A stretch of 15,458 nt of DNA, taken from JADGHX01 sp035760965. GTDB taxonomy: Bacteria; Pseudomonadota; Gammaproteobacteria; Steroidobacterales; Steroidobacteraceae. Where the stretch lies: assembly GCA_035760965.1 (NCBI GenBank), contig DASTRY010000070.1:1-15458 (forward strand). Direction: 5' to 3'. Every line of letters begins with the position of its first letter. Position 1 is the first letter of the stretch. The position numbers and the translations under genes were made by a program. This document shows positions 7,533 through 15,315 of this stretch, piece after piece. The notes beneath the pieces are model-generated. The model was not told the DNA's origin and ran no database searches. It saw nothing but the letters and a program-made list of their open reading frames with translations.

Positions 7533-8950
7533 GCTCGGTCGGCACGGATCGCATGCGCCGGATCAACACGATCCATTTCGTGGGGATCGGCGGCAGCGGC
7601 ATGGGTGGCATCGCTGAGGTGCTGCTGAATCTCGGGTACAAGGTACAGGGCTCGGACCTGAAGCCCAACAACGTGACCGAGCACCTGAGCAAGCTCGGCG
7701 CGAAGATCGCGTTCGGCCATGCCGCGCACAACATCGCGGGCGCGGACGTCGTGGTCGTCTCGAGCGCGGTCGCGCCGGACAATCCCGAAGTGGCCGCGGC
7801 ACGCGAGCACCGCATCCCGGTCGTGCCTCGCGCGCAAATGCTCGGCGAGCTGATGCGGTTCCGCTACTCGATCGCGGTCGGCGGCACGCACGGCAAGACC
7901 ACGACGACGAGTCTCGTTGCGAGCATTCTCGCCGAGGGCGGCGAAGATCCGACGTTCGTGATCGGCGGTCGGCTGAAGAGCGCCGGCAGCAACGCCCGGC
8001 TCGGCGCGGGTCACTACCTCGTCGCGGAGGCGGACGAGAGCGACGCGTCGTTCACGCACCTGCAGCCGCTCATCGCCATCGTCACGAACATCGACAACGA
8101 TCACCTCGTCACGCACGACGGCGATTTCGAGCGCCTGAAGCAGAGCTTCGTCGACTTTCTGCAGAACCTGCCGTTCTACGGACTGGCGGTCGTGTGCTTC
8201 GACGACGAGAACGCGCGCAGCATCCTGCCGCGTATCGGCCGTCCGATCATCACGTACGGGTTGAATGCAGGCGCGGACCTGCGCGCGGTGAATATCCAAC
8301 CGCGCGGCTTGCAGACGACCTTCGATGTCGAGCGCACGAGCGGTCCGTCGTTCACCGTCACGGTGAATCTGCCCGGCACGCACAACGTGCTGAACGCGCT
8401 CGCCGCGATCGCTGTTGGGCTGGAGCTGAACATCGACGTCGATGCGATTCGGCGCGCGCTGATGTCTTTCCAAGGCATCGACCGCCGGCTGCAGCACATC
8501 GCGGATGTCGATACGCCGAGCGGTCGCGTAACCATCGTCGACGACTACGGCCATCACCCGACGGAAGTCACGGCGACATTGCAGGCGCTGCGGCAAGGCT
8601 ACGCGGGACGCCGACTCGTGCTTGCGTTCCAGCCGCACCGATACACGCGCACGCGCGATCTCATCGACGACTTCGGCAAGGCGCTCTCGGCAGCAGACGT
8701 GCTGTTCGTCACCGAGGTCTATGCCGCGGGCGAGGCGCCCATCGCCGGCGCCGACGGACGCGCCATCTGCCGCGCCGTGCGCACCCGCGGGCAGGTCGAG
8801 CCGGTGTTCGTCGAGAAAGTGGAAGAGCTTGCGGATGCGCTGCGAGGAGTGATCCGCGACGGCGATCTCATCGTCACGATGGGCGCAGGCCACATCAGCG
8901 CTGTCTCGCATGCGCTGCCGCAGCAGCTTGCACGCCGGAGGTCGCAGTGA
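7529..8950 (+). CDS. murC: UDP-MurNAc:L-alanine ligase (MurC)
   Basis: First of the four cytoplasmic amino acid ligases: it adds L-alanine to UDP-MurNAc with ATP. It has 473 residues (E. coli 491). The N-terminal UDP-binding loop reads FVGIGGSGMGGIAEVL; the P-loop GTHGKTT is at residues 119-125, with the His typical of MurC; EADESDASF and TNIDNDHL lie in the central domain; DDYGHHPTEV opens the C-terminal domain; and FQPHRYTRT follows. ATG 7529 overlaps the murG stop and has AAGGAG at 7517-7522. The stop overlaps the GTG of murB (GTGA). The position between murG and murB puts the first ligase after the lipid II synthase, the usual dcw order. Confidence 0.98.
   Translation: MSSVGTDRMRRINTIHFVGIGGSGMGGIAEVLLNLGYKVQGSDLKPNNVTEHLSKLGAKIAFGHAAHNIAGADVVVVSSAVAPDNPEVAAAREHRIPVVPRAQMLGELMRFRYSIAVGGTHGKTTTTSLVASILAEGGEDPTFVIGGRLKSAGSNARLGAGHYLVAEADESDASFTHLQPLIAIVTNIDNDHLVTHDGDFERLKQSFVDFLQNLPFYGLAVVCFDDENARSILPRIGRPIITYGLNAGADLRAVNIQPRGLQTTFDVERTSGPSFTVTVNLPGTHNVLNALAAIAVGLELNIDVDAIRRALMSFQGIDRRLQHIADVDTPSGRVTIVDDYGHHPTEVTATLQALRQGYAGRRLVLAFQPHRYTRTRDLIDDFGKALSAADVLFVTEVYAAGEAPIAGADGRAICRAVRTRGQVEPVFVEKVEELADALRGVIRDGDLIVTMGAGHISAVSHALPQQLARRRSQ
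8937..8941 (+). promoter_or_regulatory. Ribosome binding site of murB
   Basis: GGAGG lies inside the 3' end of murC with a five-base spacer to GTG 8947. It decides the murB start in favour of this GTG rather than the ATG at 8974 or 9001. Confidence 0.65.
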
Positions 8951-9840
8951 CCGTGGCCGTCGCACCCGAATTCATGCCTCGCGTCCGGCGCAACGAGCCG
9001 ATGCACAAGCACACCTCGTGGCACGTGGGCGGGCCGGCCGATGTCTTTTTCAATCCGCGCGACCGCGCGGACCTCGCGGCGTTCCTGCGCACCTTGCCGC
9101 CGGACGTGCCGATCTACTGGATCGGGCTCGGCAGCAACGTGCTCGTCCGCGACGGCGGCCTCGAAGGCGTCGTGATCTCGACGCACGGCGCGCTCGATCG
9201 GCTCGAGCGTGAAAGCGAAACGCACGTGTACGCCGAGGCCGGCGTGCCGTGCGCTCGCATCGCCAAGCAATGCATCAAGTGGGGACTCGGTCCCGCCGAG
9301 TTCTTCGCCGGAATTCCGGGAACGATGGGCGGTGCGCTCGCGATGAATGCCGGCGCGTTCGGCGGCGAGACGTGGCGTCATGTGCTCGAAGTGGAAACGA
9401 TCGATCGGCACGGCAAGGAGCACACGCGCGCCGCGTCGGAATACGTCGCAACGTATCGGCACGTCGAGATGCCGGTGCCGGACGAGTGGTTCGTCGCCGC
9501 GCGGCTCGCGTTCGAGCACAAGCCCGGTACGCACGAGTCGCAGGTGCGCGATTTGCTCGCGCGGCGCAAGGCGTCGCAACCGATTGGGGAATGGAGCGGC
9601 GGTTCGACCTTCACGAATCCGCCCGGCGATCACGCGGCGCGCCTCATCGAAGCGTCGGGCCTGAAGGGCCTGCGCATCGGCGATGCGTCCGTGTCGGAGA
9701 AGCACGCGAATTTTCTGATCAATCACGGGCACGCGAGTGCCGCCGACATCGAAGGCTTGATCCTGCGCGTGCAGGAGACGGTCGAACGTCTGCACGGCGT
9801 TCGCCTCGAGCCCGAAGTCCGGATCATCGGCAGGAAGTAG
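8947..9840 (+). CDS. murB: UDP-N-acetylenolpyruvoylglucosamine reductase (MurB), type II-like
   Basis: FAD- and NADPH-dependent cytoplasmic enzyme that reduces UDP-GlcNAc-enolpyruvate to UDP-MurNAc, the step before MurC. It has 297 residues, much shorter than the type I enzyme of E. coli (342). Motifs are HTSWHVGGPAD (residues 22-32) and GLGSNVLVRDGG for FAD binding, AGIPGTMGGALAMNAGAFGGE, the Arg of ATYR (R171), the catalytic Ser of GGSTFTNP (S220), VSEKHANFLINHG, and a C-terminal acidic residue in EPEVRIIG (E290). The order and spacing fit the shorter type II family found in alphaproteobacterial and Gram-positive clusters. The start GTG overlaps the murC stop (GTGA) with a good Shine-Dalgarno sequence. 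E. coli carries murB outside dcw, so its placement here distinguishes this lineage from enterics. Confidence 0.95.
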   Translation: MTVAVAPEFMPRVRRNEPMHKHTSWHVGGPADVFFNPRDRADLAAFLRTLPPDVPIYWIGLGSNVLVRDGGLEGVVISTHGALDRLERESETHVYAEAGVPCARIAKQCIKWGLGPAEFFAGIPGTMGGALAMNAGAFGGETWRHVLEVETIDRHGKEHTRAASEYVATYRHVEMPVPDEWFVAARLAFEHKPGTHESQVRDLLARRKASQPIGEWSGGSTFTNPPGDHAARLIEASGLKGLRIGDASVSEKHANFLINHGHASAADIEGLILRVQETVERLHGVRLEPEVRIIGRK

Positions 9841-9846
9841 ACGACG

Positions 9847-10812
9847 ATGCGCCTGAAATACGAACCCCGCGCCGTGACGCCGGTGAGCGAGCCGAAAGCC
9901 TTCGGCCGCGTCGCCGTGCTCTTCGGCGGGGATTCGACGGAGCGCGAGATCTCCCTGCTCTCGGGCAATGCCGTGCTGGCCGCGTTGAAGCGCAGCGGCG
10001 TGGATGCGCATGCCTTCGATCCGCGCGACAAGGCGCTGTCGCGACTGCTCGAAGAGCGCTTCGATCGCGTGTGGATCGCGCTTCACGGTCCGGGTGGCGA
10101 GGACGGCACGCTGCAAGGCGCGCTCGAATATCTCGGCGTGCCCTACACCGGCAGCGGCGTGCTGGGCTCCGCCCTCGGCATGGACAAGCTGCGCACGAAG
10201 CGGCTCGCGCTCTCGGTTGGGATCGCAACCGCGCCTTACGTCGTGCTGAGCGGGCCGCAGGATTTCGACACGGCGCTCGAGAAGCTCGGGCTGCCGATGA
10301 TCGTGAAGCCGGCGACGCAAGGCTCGAGCGTCGGCATGACGAAAGTCGAGCGCGCGGCGGATCTGCCGGCGGCGTACGAGGCGGCAGCGAAGAACGATCG
10401 CAGCGTGTTCGCCGAGGCGTGGATCAGCGGCGGCGAATACACCGTCGCCATCCTGCAGGGCAAGGCGCTGCCCTCGATCCGCATCGAGACGCCGCGCGCC
10501 TTCTACGACTACGAGGCGAAGTACTTCCGCGACGACACGCGATATCACTGCCCGTCGGGCCTCTCGGCGCCGGCCGAGCAGCATCTCGCGAATCTCGCCG
10601 TCGCAACGTTCGAAGCGACCGGCGCGGAAGGCTGGGGCCGCGTGGATTTCATGATGGACCCGACGGGTCGGCCGCTCCTGCTCGAAATCAATACGGTGCC
10701 GGGCATGACCGACCACAGCCTCGTGCCCATGGCGGCGCGCGCGGCCGGGATGGATTTCGATCGACTCGTCTGGCGCGTGCTCGAAACGAGCTTCGCGCGA
10801 GTGAGGGGCTGA
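9847..10812 (+). CDS. ddlB: D-alanine-D-alanine ligase (Ddl, DdlB type)
   Basis: Cytoplasmic ATP-grasp ligase that makes the D-Ala-D-Ala dipeptide used by MurF. It has 321 residues (E. coli DdlB 306), with about 17 extra N-terminal residues. The N-terminal substrate loop is VLFGGDSTEREISLLSG (E32 corresponds to E. coli E15); HGPGGEDGTLQG follows; the ATP-grasp part has PYTGSGVLGSALGMDK, VKPATQGSSVGM (loop Ser), the GRVDFMMD segment and LLEINTVPGMTDHSLVP with metal-binding residues. ATG 9847 lies six bases after the murB stop with AGGAA at 9832-9836. GTG 9883 is a possible shorter start that would match the E. coli length more closely. Naming as ddlB rather than ddlA rests on dcw position. Confidence 0.95.
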   Translation: MRLKYEPRAVTPVSEPKAFGRVAVLFGGDSTEREISLLSGNAVLAALKRSGVDAHAFDPRDKALSRLLEERFDRVWIALHGPGGEDGTLQGALEYLGVPYTGSGVLGSALGMDKLRTKRLALSVGIATAPYVVLSGPQDFDTALEKLGLPMIVKPATQGSSVGMTKVERAADLPAAYEAAAKNDRSVFAEAWISGGEYTVAILQGKALPSIRIETPRAFYDYEAKYFRDDTRYHCPSGLSAPAEQHLANLAVATFEATGAEGWGRVDFMMDPTGRPLLLEINTVPGMTDHSLVPMAARAAGMDFDRLVWRVLETSFARVRG

Positions 10813-10817
10813 CGCGC

Positions 10818-11621
10818 ATGCTGGGCAAGCCGCGCAATCGTCGCAAGCAGGCCGGGAAGTCCGGCTGGCTCTCGCTGGGTGCAGTCAAGGTCGACTGGCG
10901 CCGCTGGAGCATGACGCTCGCGAGCCTCGCCGGCCTTGCCGCGGCCGGCGGCGTGGTGATGTGGACGCTCGATCAGCCGATTCAGAAGGTCGAGGTGGCC
11001 GGCCGCTTCCAGCGCGTCTCGCCGGCGGACATCGAGCGCGCCGTGAAGCGGCAAGTGCGCGGCGTCGGGCTCGTGAGCATCGATCTCGAAGCGGTGCGCG
11101 GCGCGATCGCTTCGATCCCGTGGGTCGACAAGGTGACCGTGCAGCGTGCGTGGCCGCGCGGCTTGCGGGTCGTCGTTTCCGAGCAGGTCGCCGCCGCGCG
11201 GTGGCGCGAGAGCGGCCTGCTGAACACGCGCGGCGAGCTGTTTGCGAGCGATGCGCGGCACGTGCCGCAGGAGCTCGCGCAGCTCGACGGACCGGATGGC
11301 ACCGAGTCCGAGGTCGCGCAGCGCTATCTCGTTTCGCAGGGGCGCCTCGCCGAGGCGGGCCTGCGGCTCACCGCGTTGCGCCTCGATGCGCGCGGCGCGT
11401 GGGAATTCGATCTGGCGAACGGCGTGACCGTTCGCCTCGGACGGCGTCAGGTCGACGAGCGCTTCGAGCGCTTCATCACCACCGCCGCAAAACTGGTTAC
11501 ACAACGTGCGGATGACATCAGCTATGTCGACATGCGTTACACGAACGGGTTTGCCATTGGATGGCGCGGCGCCGGGCACGTCGCGCATCACACAGACGGG
11601 GATTCTGCGAAAGATGTCTAA
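10818..11621 (+). CDS. ftsQ: Divisome protein FtsQ
   Basis: Bitopic inner-membrane divisome protein that bridges early cytoplasmic and late periplasmic components and binds FtsB/FtsL. It has 267 residues (E. coli 276). A short basic cytoplasmic N-terminus (MLGKPRNRRKQAGK) precedes a single membrane helix at about residues 32-50. The POTRA domain follows (about 55-125), recognisable by QKVEVAGRFQRVSPADIE and the IPWVDKVTVQRAWPRGLRV segment, then the beta domain with LLNTRGELF and a C-terminal YVDMRYTNGFAIGW. The ATG at 10818 is five bases after the ddl stop with GAGGGG inside ddl. The last eight bases overlap ftsA. Sequence conservation is low in this family, but the order of elements and the position between ddl and ftsA settle the call. 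Confidence 0.93.
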   Translation: MLGKPRNRRKQAGKSGWLSLGAVKVDWRRWSMTLASLAGLAAAGGVVMWTLDQPIQKVEVAGRFQRVSPADIERAVKRQVRGVGLVSIDLEAVRGAIASIPWVDKVTVQRAWPRGLRVVVSEQVAAARWRESGLLNTRGELFASDARHVPQELAQLDGPDGTESEVAQRYLVSQGRLAEAGLRLTALRLDARGAWEFDLANGVTVRLGRRQVDERFERFITTAAKLVTQRADDISYVDMRYTNGFAIGWRGAGHVAHHTDGDSAKDV

Positions 11622-12846
11622 ACGCTCGGATCGAGGACTGATCGTCGGACTCGACATCGGCACCTCGAAAGTGGTCGCGCTCGTGGCGGAAGTGACGCCG
11701 GATGGCGGCGTCGAGGTGCTGGGCGTCGGCTCGCATCCCTCGCGCGGCCTGAAGAAGGGCGTGGTCGTCAACATCGAGTCGACGGTGCAGTCCATCCAGC
11801 GCGCCGTGGAAGAGGCCGAGCTCATGGCCGGCTGCGAGATCCACTCGGTGTATGCCGGTATCGCGGGCAGTCACGTGCGCAGCCTGAATTCGCACGGCGT
11901 GGTCGCGATTCGCGATCGCGAAGTGACGCATGGCGATGTCGGGCACGTCATCGACGCCGCGAAAGCCGTCGCGATTCCGGCCGATCAGAAGATCCTGCAC
12001 GTGCTGCCGCAGGAGTTCCTCATCGACGGTCAGGAAGGCATCCGCGATCCGATCGGCATGTCCGGCGTGCGCCTCGAAGCGAAGGTGCACATCGTGACCG
12101 GCGCGGACAGCGCCGCGCAGAACATCGAGAAATGCATCCAGCGCTGCGGGCTCGAAGTGGACGACGTCGTGCTCGAGCAGCTCGCGTCGAGCTTCGCCGT
12201 GCTCACCGAGGACGAGAAGGAGCTCGGCGTGTGCCTCGTCGACATCGGCGGCGGCACGACCGATCTCGCAGTGTTCTCGAACGGCGCGATCCGCCATACC
12301 GCCGTGATTCCGATCGCCGGCGATCAGGTGACGAACGACATCGCGGTCTCGATGCGCACGCCGACGCAGTACGCGGAGGACATCAAGATCCGCTATGCGT
12401 GCGCGCTCTCGCAGCTCGCGAATCCCGACGAGAGCATCGAGGTGCCGAGCGTCGGCGATCGCCCCGCGCGCCGGCTCGCGCGTCAGACGCTCGCCGAGAT
12501 CGTCGAGCCGCGCTACGAGGAGCTGTTTGGCCTCGTGCGCGAAGAGCTGCGCCGCAGCGGCTTCGAGGAAGTGATCGCGGCGGGCATCGTGCTCACCGGC
12601 GGCAGCGCCAAGATGGAAGGCGCGATCGAGCTCGCCGAAGAAGTGTTCCACGTGCCGGTGCGCCTCGGCGTGCCGCAGGCCGTCAACGGCCTCTCGGACG
12701 TGGTGCGCAATCCCATCTACTCCACGGGCGTCGGCCTCCTGATGTACGCCCGTGACAATCACATGCCCGCGCGCCGCGGCCGTTCGCTCACGAACGCGAA
12801 ATCGGCGCTCGAGCGCATGAAGTCCTGGTTCCAGGGCAACTTTTGA
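11614..12846 (+). CDS. ftsA: Cell division actin-like ATPase FtsA
   Basis: Actin-fold protein that anchors FtsZ filaments to the inner membrane and recruits later divisome proteins. It has 410 residues (E. coli 420). Seen are phosphate-1 motif LIVGLDIGTSKVVALVAEV at the N-terminus, the SHU/1C region with VYAGIAGSHVRSLNSHGVVAI, phosphate-2 VCLVDIGGGTTDLAVF, adenosine motif IVLTGGSAKMEG, and a C-terminal amphipathic helix ALERMKSWFQGNF that serves as the membrane-targeting sequence. ATG 11614 overlaps the ftsQ end by eight bases; MSKRSDRGLIVGLDIGT matches the family N-terminus, so the longer open frame from 11506 is not used. An 80-base leader separates it from ftsZ. Confidence 0.97.
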   Translation: MSKRSDRGLIVGLDIGTSKVVALVAEVTPDGGVEVLGVGSHPSRGLKKGVVVNIESTVQSIQRAVEEAELMAGCEIHSVYAGIAGSHVRSLNSHGVVAIRDREVTHGDVGHVIDAAKAVAIPADQKILHVLPQEFLIDGQEGIRDPIGMSGVRLEAKVHIVTGADSAAQNIEKCIQRCGLEVDDVVLEQLASSFAVLTEDEKELGVCLVDIGGGTTDLAVFSNGAIRHTAVIPIAGDQVTNDIAVSMRTPTQYAEDIKIRYACALSQLANPDESIEVPSVGDRPARRLARQTLAEIVEPRYEELFGLVREELRRSGFEEVIAAGIVLTGGSAKMEGAIELAEEVFHVPVRLGVPQAVNGLSDVVRNPIYSTGVGLLMYARDNHMPARRGRSLTNAKSALERMKSWFQGNF

Positions 12847-12926
12847 GCTGACAGACACTGACAGACGCGACGACGAAACAACCAACCGTTCAATTCGAGA
12901 GACAAGAGAAGAGGAGCGACACACCA
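12847..12926 (+). promoter_or_regulatory. ftsA-ftsZ leader with direct repeat and ftsZ ribosome binding site
   Basis: An 80-base spacer, visibly richer in A and poorer in G+C than the surrounding genes. It contains a direct repeat CTGACAGAC at 12848-12856 and 12858-12866, then an A/C-rich stretch with no evident hairpin. A purine run ends in GAGGAG (12911-12916), ten bases before the ftsZ ATG. It looks like an unstructured leader for efficient ftsZ translation independent of ftsA. No convincing -35/-10 pair is visible. Confidence 0.5.
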
Positions 12927-14156
12927 ATGTTCGAACTGATGGACGCGTACAGCCAAAGCGCCGTCATCAAGGTGCTTGGCGTCGGGGGCGGCGGCGGAAA
13001 TGCCGTTGCACACATGGTGACGAGCGGCATCGACGGAGTCGATTTCATGTGCATCAACACCGATGCACAGGCGCTCAAGCACTCCAAGGTGAAGACCGCG
13101 CTGCAGATCGGCGCGAACATGACCAAAGGTCTCGGCGCCGGCGCCGATCCCGAGGTCGGCCGGCAGGCCGCGATGGAGGATCGTGACCGCATCGTCGAGC
13201 TGGTCGAAGGCTGCGACATGCTCTTCATCACCGCGGGGATGGGCGGTGGCACGGGCACGGGCGCCGCGCCGGTCGTGGCGCAGATCGCGAAGGAGCTCGG
13301 CATCCTCACGGTCGCGGTCGTGACGCGGCCGTTCGACATGGAGGGCGCAAAGCGCTCGCTCGTGGCCGACCACGGCATCGGTGAGCTCGGCAAGTACTGC
13401 GACTCGCTGATCACGATCCCGAACCAGAAGCTGCTCACGGTGCTCGGGCCGCAGACGACGCTGCTCGATGCCTTCAAGGCGGCGAATCAGGTGCTGCAGG
13501 GCGCGGTGCAGGGCATTGCGGAGCTGATCACGCGGCCCGGCCTCATCAACGTCGACTTTGCCGACGTACGTACGGTCATGGCGGAGACCGGCATGGCGAT
13601 GATGGGCTCGGGCTCGGCGAGCGGCGAAGGCCGCGCGCGCCAGGCCGCCGAGGCCGCGGTCTCGTCGCCGCTGCTCGAGGACATCAACCTCGCGGGCGCG
13701 CACGGCATCCTCGTGAACGTCTCGGCGGGCATGGACCTCTCGATCGGCGAATTCCAGGAAGTCGGCCAGATCGTGAAGCAGTTCGCCTCCGACGATGCCA
13801 CCGTCGTGGTCGGTACCGTTATCGATCCAGAGCTCACGAACACCGTGCGCGTCACGGTGGTGGCAACCGGTCTCGGCCGTCCGGCCGCGATCGCGCGGCC
13901 CTCGCTCACGAGCCACCACCACCGCGAGATCGCGGCGGCGCGCGAGTCGCTGAACTCTCGCGATCGGGGCGAGCCGAACCCGATGCCGTCGATGCGCGTC
14001 GTGCGCCGCCAGCCGCTGACCAGCAGCGACTATGCGGCACTCGACAAGCCGACGGTGCAGCGGCAGCGGGCCGTGGGTGATGGGCTCCGGCCCGAGCCTG
14101 CGGATGCCGAGGATCTGCTGGATATTCCGGCGTTCCTGCGGCGTCAGGCCGACTGA
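12927..14156 (+). CDS. ftsZ: Cell division tubulin homologue FtsZ
   Basis: GTPase that forms the Z-ring at midcell. It has 409 residues (E. coli 383). The N-terminus is MFELMDAYSQSAVIKVLGVG; T1 loop GGGGGNAV; the tubulin signature GGGTGTG is at residues 106-112; T7 catalytic region INVDFADVRTVM follows; the globular core ends around GRPAAIARP. A hydrophilic, charged linker of about 75 residues, longer than in E. coli, leads to the conserved tail DLLDIPAFLRRQAD at residues 396-409, which binds FtsA and ZipA. The gene has its own leader and a strong Shine-Dalgarno site, fitting the high FtsZ level needed relative to FtsA and FtsQ. It is followed by a structured 241-base spacer. Confidence 0.99.
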   Translation: MFELMDAYSQSAVIKVLGVGGGGGNAVAHMVTSGIDGVDFMCINTDAQALKHSKVKTALQIGANMTKGLGAGADPEVGRQAAMEDRDRIVELVEGCDMLFITAGMGGGTGTGAAPVVAQIAKELGILTVAVVTRPFDMEGAKRSLVADHGIGELGKYCDSLITIPNQKLLTVLGPQTTLLDAFKAANQVLQGAVQGIAELITRPGLINVDFADVRTVMAETGMAMMGSGSASGEGRARQAAEAAVSSPLLEDINLAGAHGILVNVSAGMDLSIGEFQEVGQIVKQFASDDATVVVGTVIDPELTNTVRVTVVATGLGRPAAIARPSLTSHHHREIAAARESLNSRDRGEPNPMPSMRVVRRQPLTSSDYAALDKPTVQRQRAVGDGLRPEPADAEDLLDIPAFLRRQAD

Positions 14157-14397
14157 TACACGGCGGCGAGAGCTGGACTGGGGGCGGGTCGAGGGGAAAC
14201 GACCGGCCGCCTGCGGGACGCGGGATCGCGAGTCCCGTCTGGCTCGAGCCTGTCAGGCTCAGCGTCGGGCGAGGCCGACCGGGGTCGTTTGTGTTACGGT
14301 AGCGCGCCTTGTGCGCCGGAGCGGACTGTCCGCCTATCCCGCGGACCCGGGTCGCTCCTCACGCGCCGGTGTCGCAGGCGCGCGTTACCGATTCCCT
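14157..14397 (+). promoter_or_regulatory. Structured ftsZ-lpxC intergenic region, possible 3' end signal and lpxC leader
   Basis: No supported gene lies here; the lpxC frame is open through it but shows no homology. Inverted repeats seen are GGTCG/CGACC (14187-14191, 14200-14204), CGGGAC/GTCCCG (14214-14219, 14232-14237), GAGCC/GGCTC (14246-14250, 14256-14260) and CGACC/GGTCG (14276-14280, 14283-14287). AAACGACC (14197-14204) is also a perfect complement of GGTCGTTT (14283-14290), giving an alternative closing stem round the two middle hairpins. There is no long T-run, so a classical terminator is uncertain. The region probably separates ftsZ expression from lpxC. Confidence 0.4.
14292..14300 (+). 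promoter_or_regulatory. Possible extended -10 promoter element for lpxC
   Basis: TGTTACGGT has the TGn extension followed by TACGGT, a half match to the sigma-70 -10 hexamer. No good -35 is seen 17 bases upstream. A start near 14307 would give lpxC a leader of about 90 bases. The call rests only on the motif and on the need for a promoter after the structured spacer. Confidence 0.25.
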
Positions 14398-15315
14398 ATG
14401 GTTGGACAACGGACGCTCAAAAACTCGATTCGCGCCTCAGGCGTAGGCCTTCACACCGGTAAGAAGGTGCTGATGGTGCTGCGGCCGGCGCTCGCGGACA
14501 CCGGCATCGTATTCCGCCGTACCGATCTCCCCAATTCCGAGGACATCCCGGCGCGGGCCGAGAACGTCGGCGAAACCGCGCTCGGGACCACGCTGGTGAA
14601 GGGTGAGTCGAAGGTCTCGACCGTCGAGCACCTGCTCTCGGCCTTTGCGGGCCTCGGCATCGACAACGCCATCGTCGAGGTGAGCGCGCCGGAAGTGCCC
14701 ATCATGGACGGGAGCGCCGGTCCGTTCGTGTTCCTGCTGCAGTCGGCCGGCATCGAAGAGCAGCGCGCGCCCAAGCGCTTCGTGCGCGTCAAGCAGCCGG
14801 TGCGCGTCGAGGACGGCGACAAGTGGGCGGAGTTTCGCCCCTTCGACGGCTTCAAGGTGAATTTCGAGATCGAGTTCAATCACCCGATCTTCAAGCGCCG
14901 CTCGCAGAAGGCCTCGATGGATTTCTCGACCACCTCGTTCCTGCGCGAGGTGAGCCGCGCGCGCACCTTCGGCTTCATGCGCGATCTCGAGATGATGCGC
15001 GCGCGCAATCTGGCGCTCGGCGGCAACCTCGACAACGCCATCGTGCTCGATGATTTTCGCGTGCTGAACGAAGACGGCCTGCGTTACGAGGACGAGTTCG
15101 TCAAACACAAGATCCTCGACGCCATCGGCGATCTGTACCTGCTCGGCAAGAGCCTGATCGGCGAATTCAGCGGCCACAAATCCGGCCACGCGCTCAACAA
15201 TCAGCTGGTCCGCAAGCTGATCAACACCCCGAACGCGTGGGAGCCGGTGACATTCGATAATGTAAAAGACAGCCCGATCTCGTACGTGCCCGCGGCCGCG
15301 ATGGTCGGCGCGTAA
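14398..15315 (+). CDS. lpxC: UDP-3-O-acyl-N-acetylglucosamine deacetylase (LpxC)
   Basis: Zinc-dependent cytoplasmic deacetylase that catalyses the committed step of lipid A synthesis. It has 305 residues, the same as E. coli. It starts MVGQRTLKNSIRASGVGLHTGKK, colinear with the E. coli N-terminus, so ATG 14398 is chosen over the open frame from 14032. Zinc ligands are visible: H78 in STVEHLLSA, and H237 and D241 in FVKHKILDAIGD. The catalytic E77 precedes H78, and H264 in SGHALNN is the general-acid histidine. PIMDGSAGPFV and ISRARTFGFMRD-like VSRARTFGFMRD are also present. No Shine-Dalgarno sequence is evident in the 20 bases before the ATG, which is unusual among the genes here. In E. coli LpxC level is set by FtsH proteolysis through its C-terminal tail (ending AVLA); here the tail ends AAAMVGA, similarly small and hydrophobic. 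Confidence 0.98.
   Translation: MVGQRTLKNSIRASGVGLHTGKKVLMVLRPALADTGIVFRRTDLPNSEDIPARAENVGETALGTTLVKGESKVSTVEHLLSAFAGLGIDNAIVEVSAPEVPIMDGSAGPFVFLLQSAGIEEQRAPKRFVRVKQPVRVEDGDKWAEFRPFDGFKVNFEIEFNHPIFKRRSQKASMDFSTTSFLREVSRARTFGFMRDLEMMRARNLALGGNLDNAIVLDDFRVLNEDGLRYEDEFVKHKILDAIGDLYLLGKSLIGEFSGHKSGHALNNQLVRKLINTPNAWEPVTFDNVKDSPISYVPAAAMVGA

Noticed and set aside
8719..10716. 665-codon open frame on the minus strand opposite murC, murB and ddl
   Set aside because: Low-complexity Arg/Ala/His-rich translation with no recognisable domain; explained by codon bias of the sense genes.
9249..10817. Long in-frame extension upstream of ftsQ
   Set aside because: It crosses murB and ddl in another frame. 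FtsQ-like sequence starts only at ATG 10818, with the basic N-terminus and membrane helix.
14032..14397. 122-codon in-frame N-terminal extension of lpxC
   Set aside because: It overlaps the conserved ftsZ tail, has no LpxC homology, and ATG 14398 gives exactly the family length.
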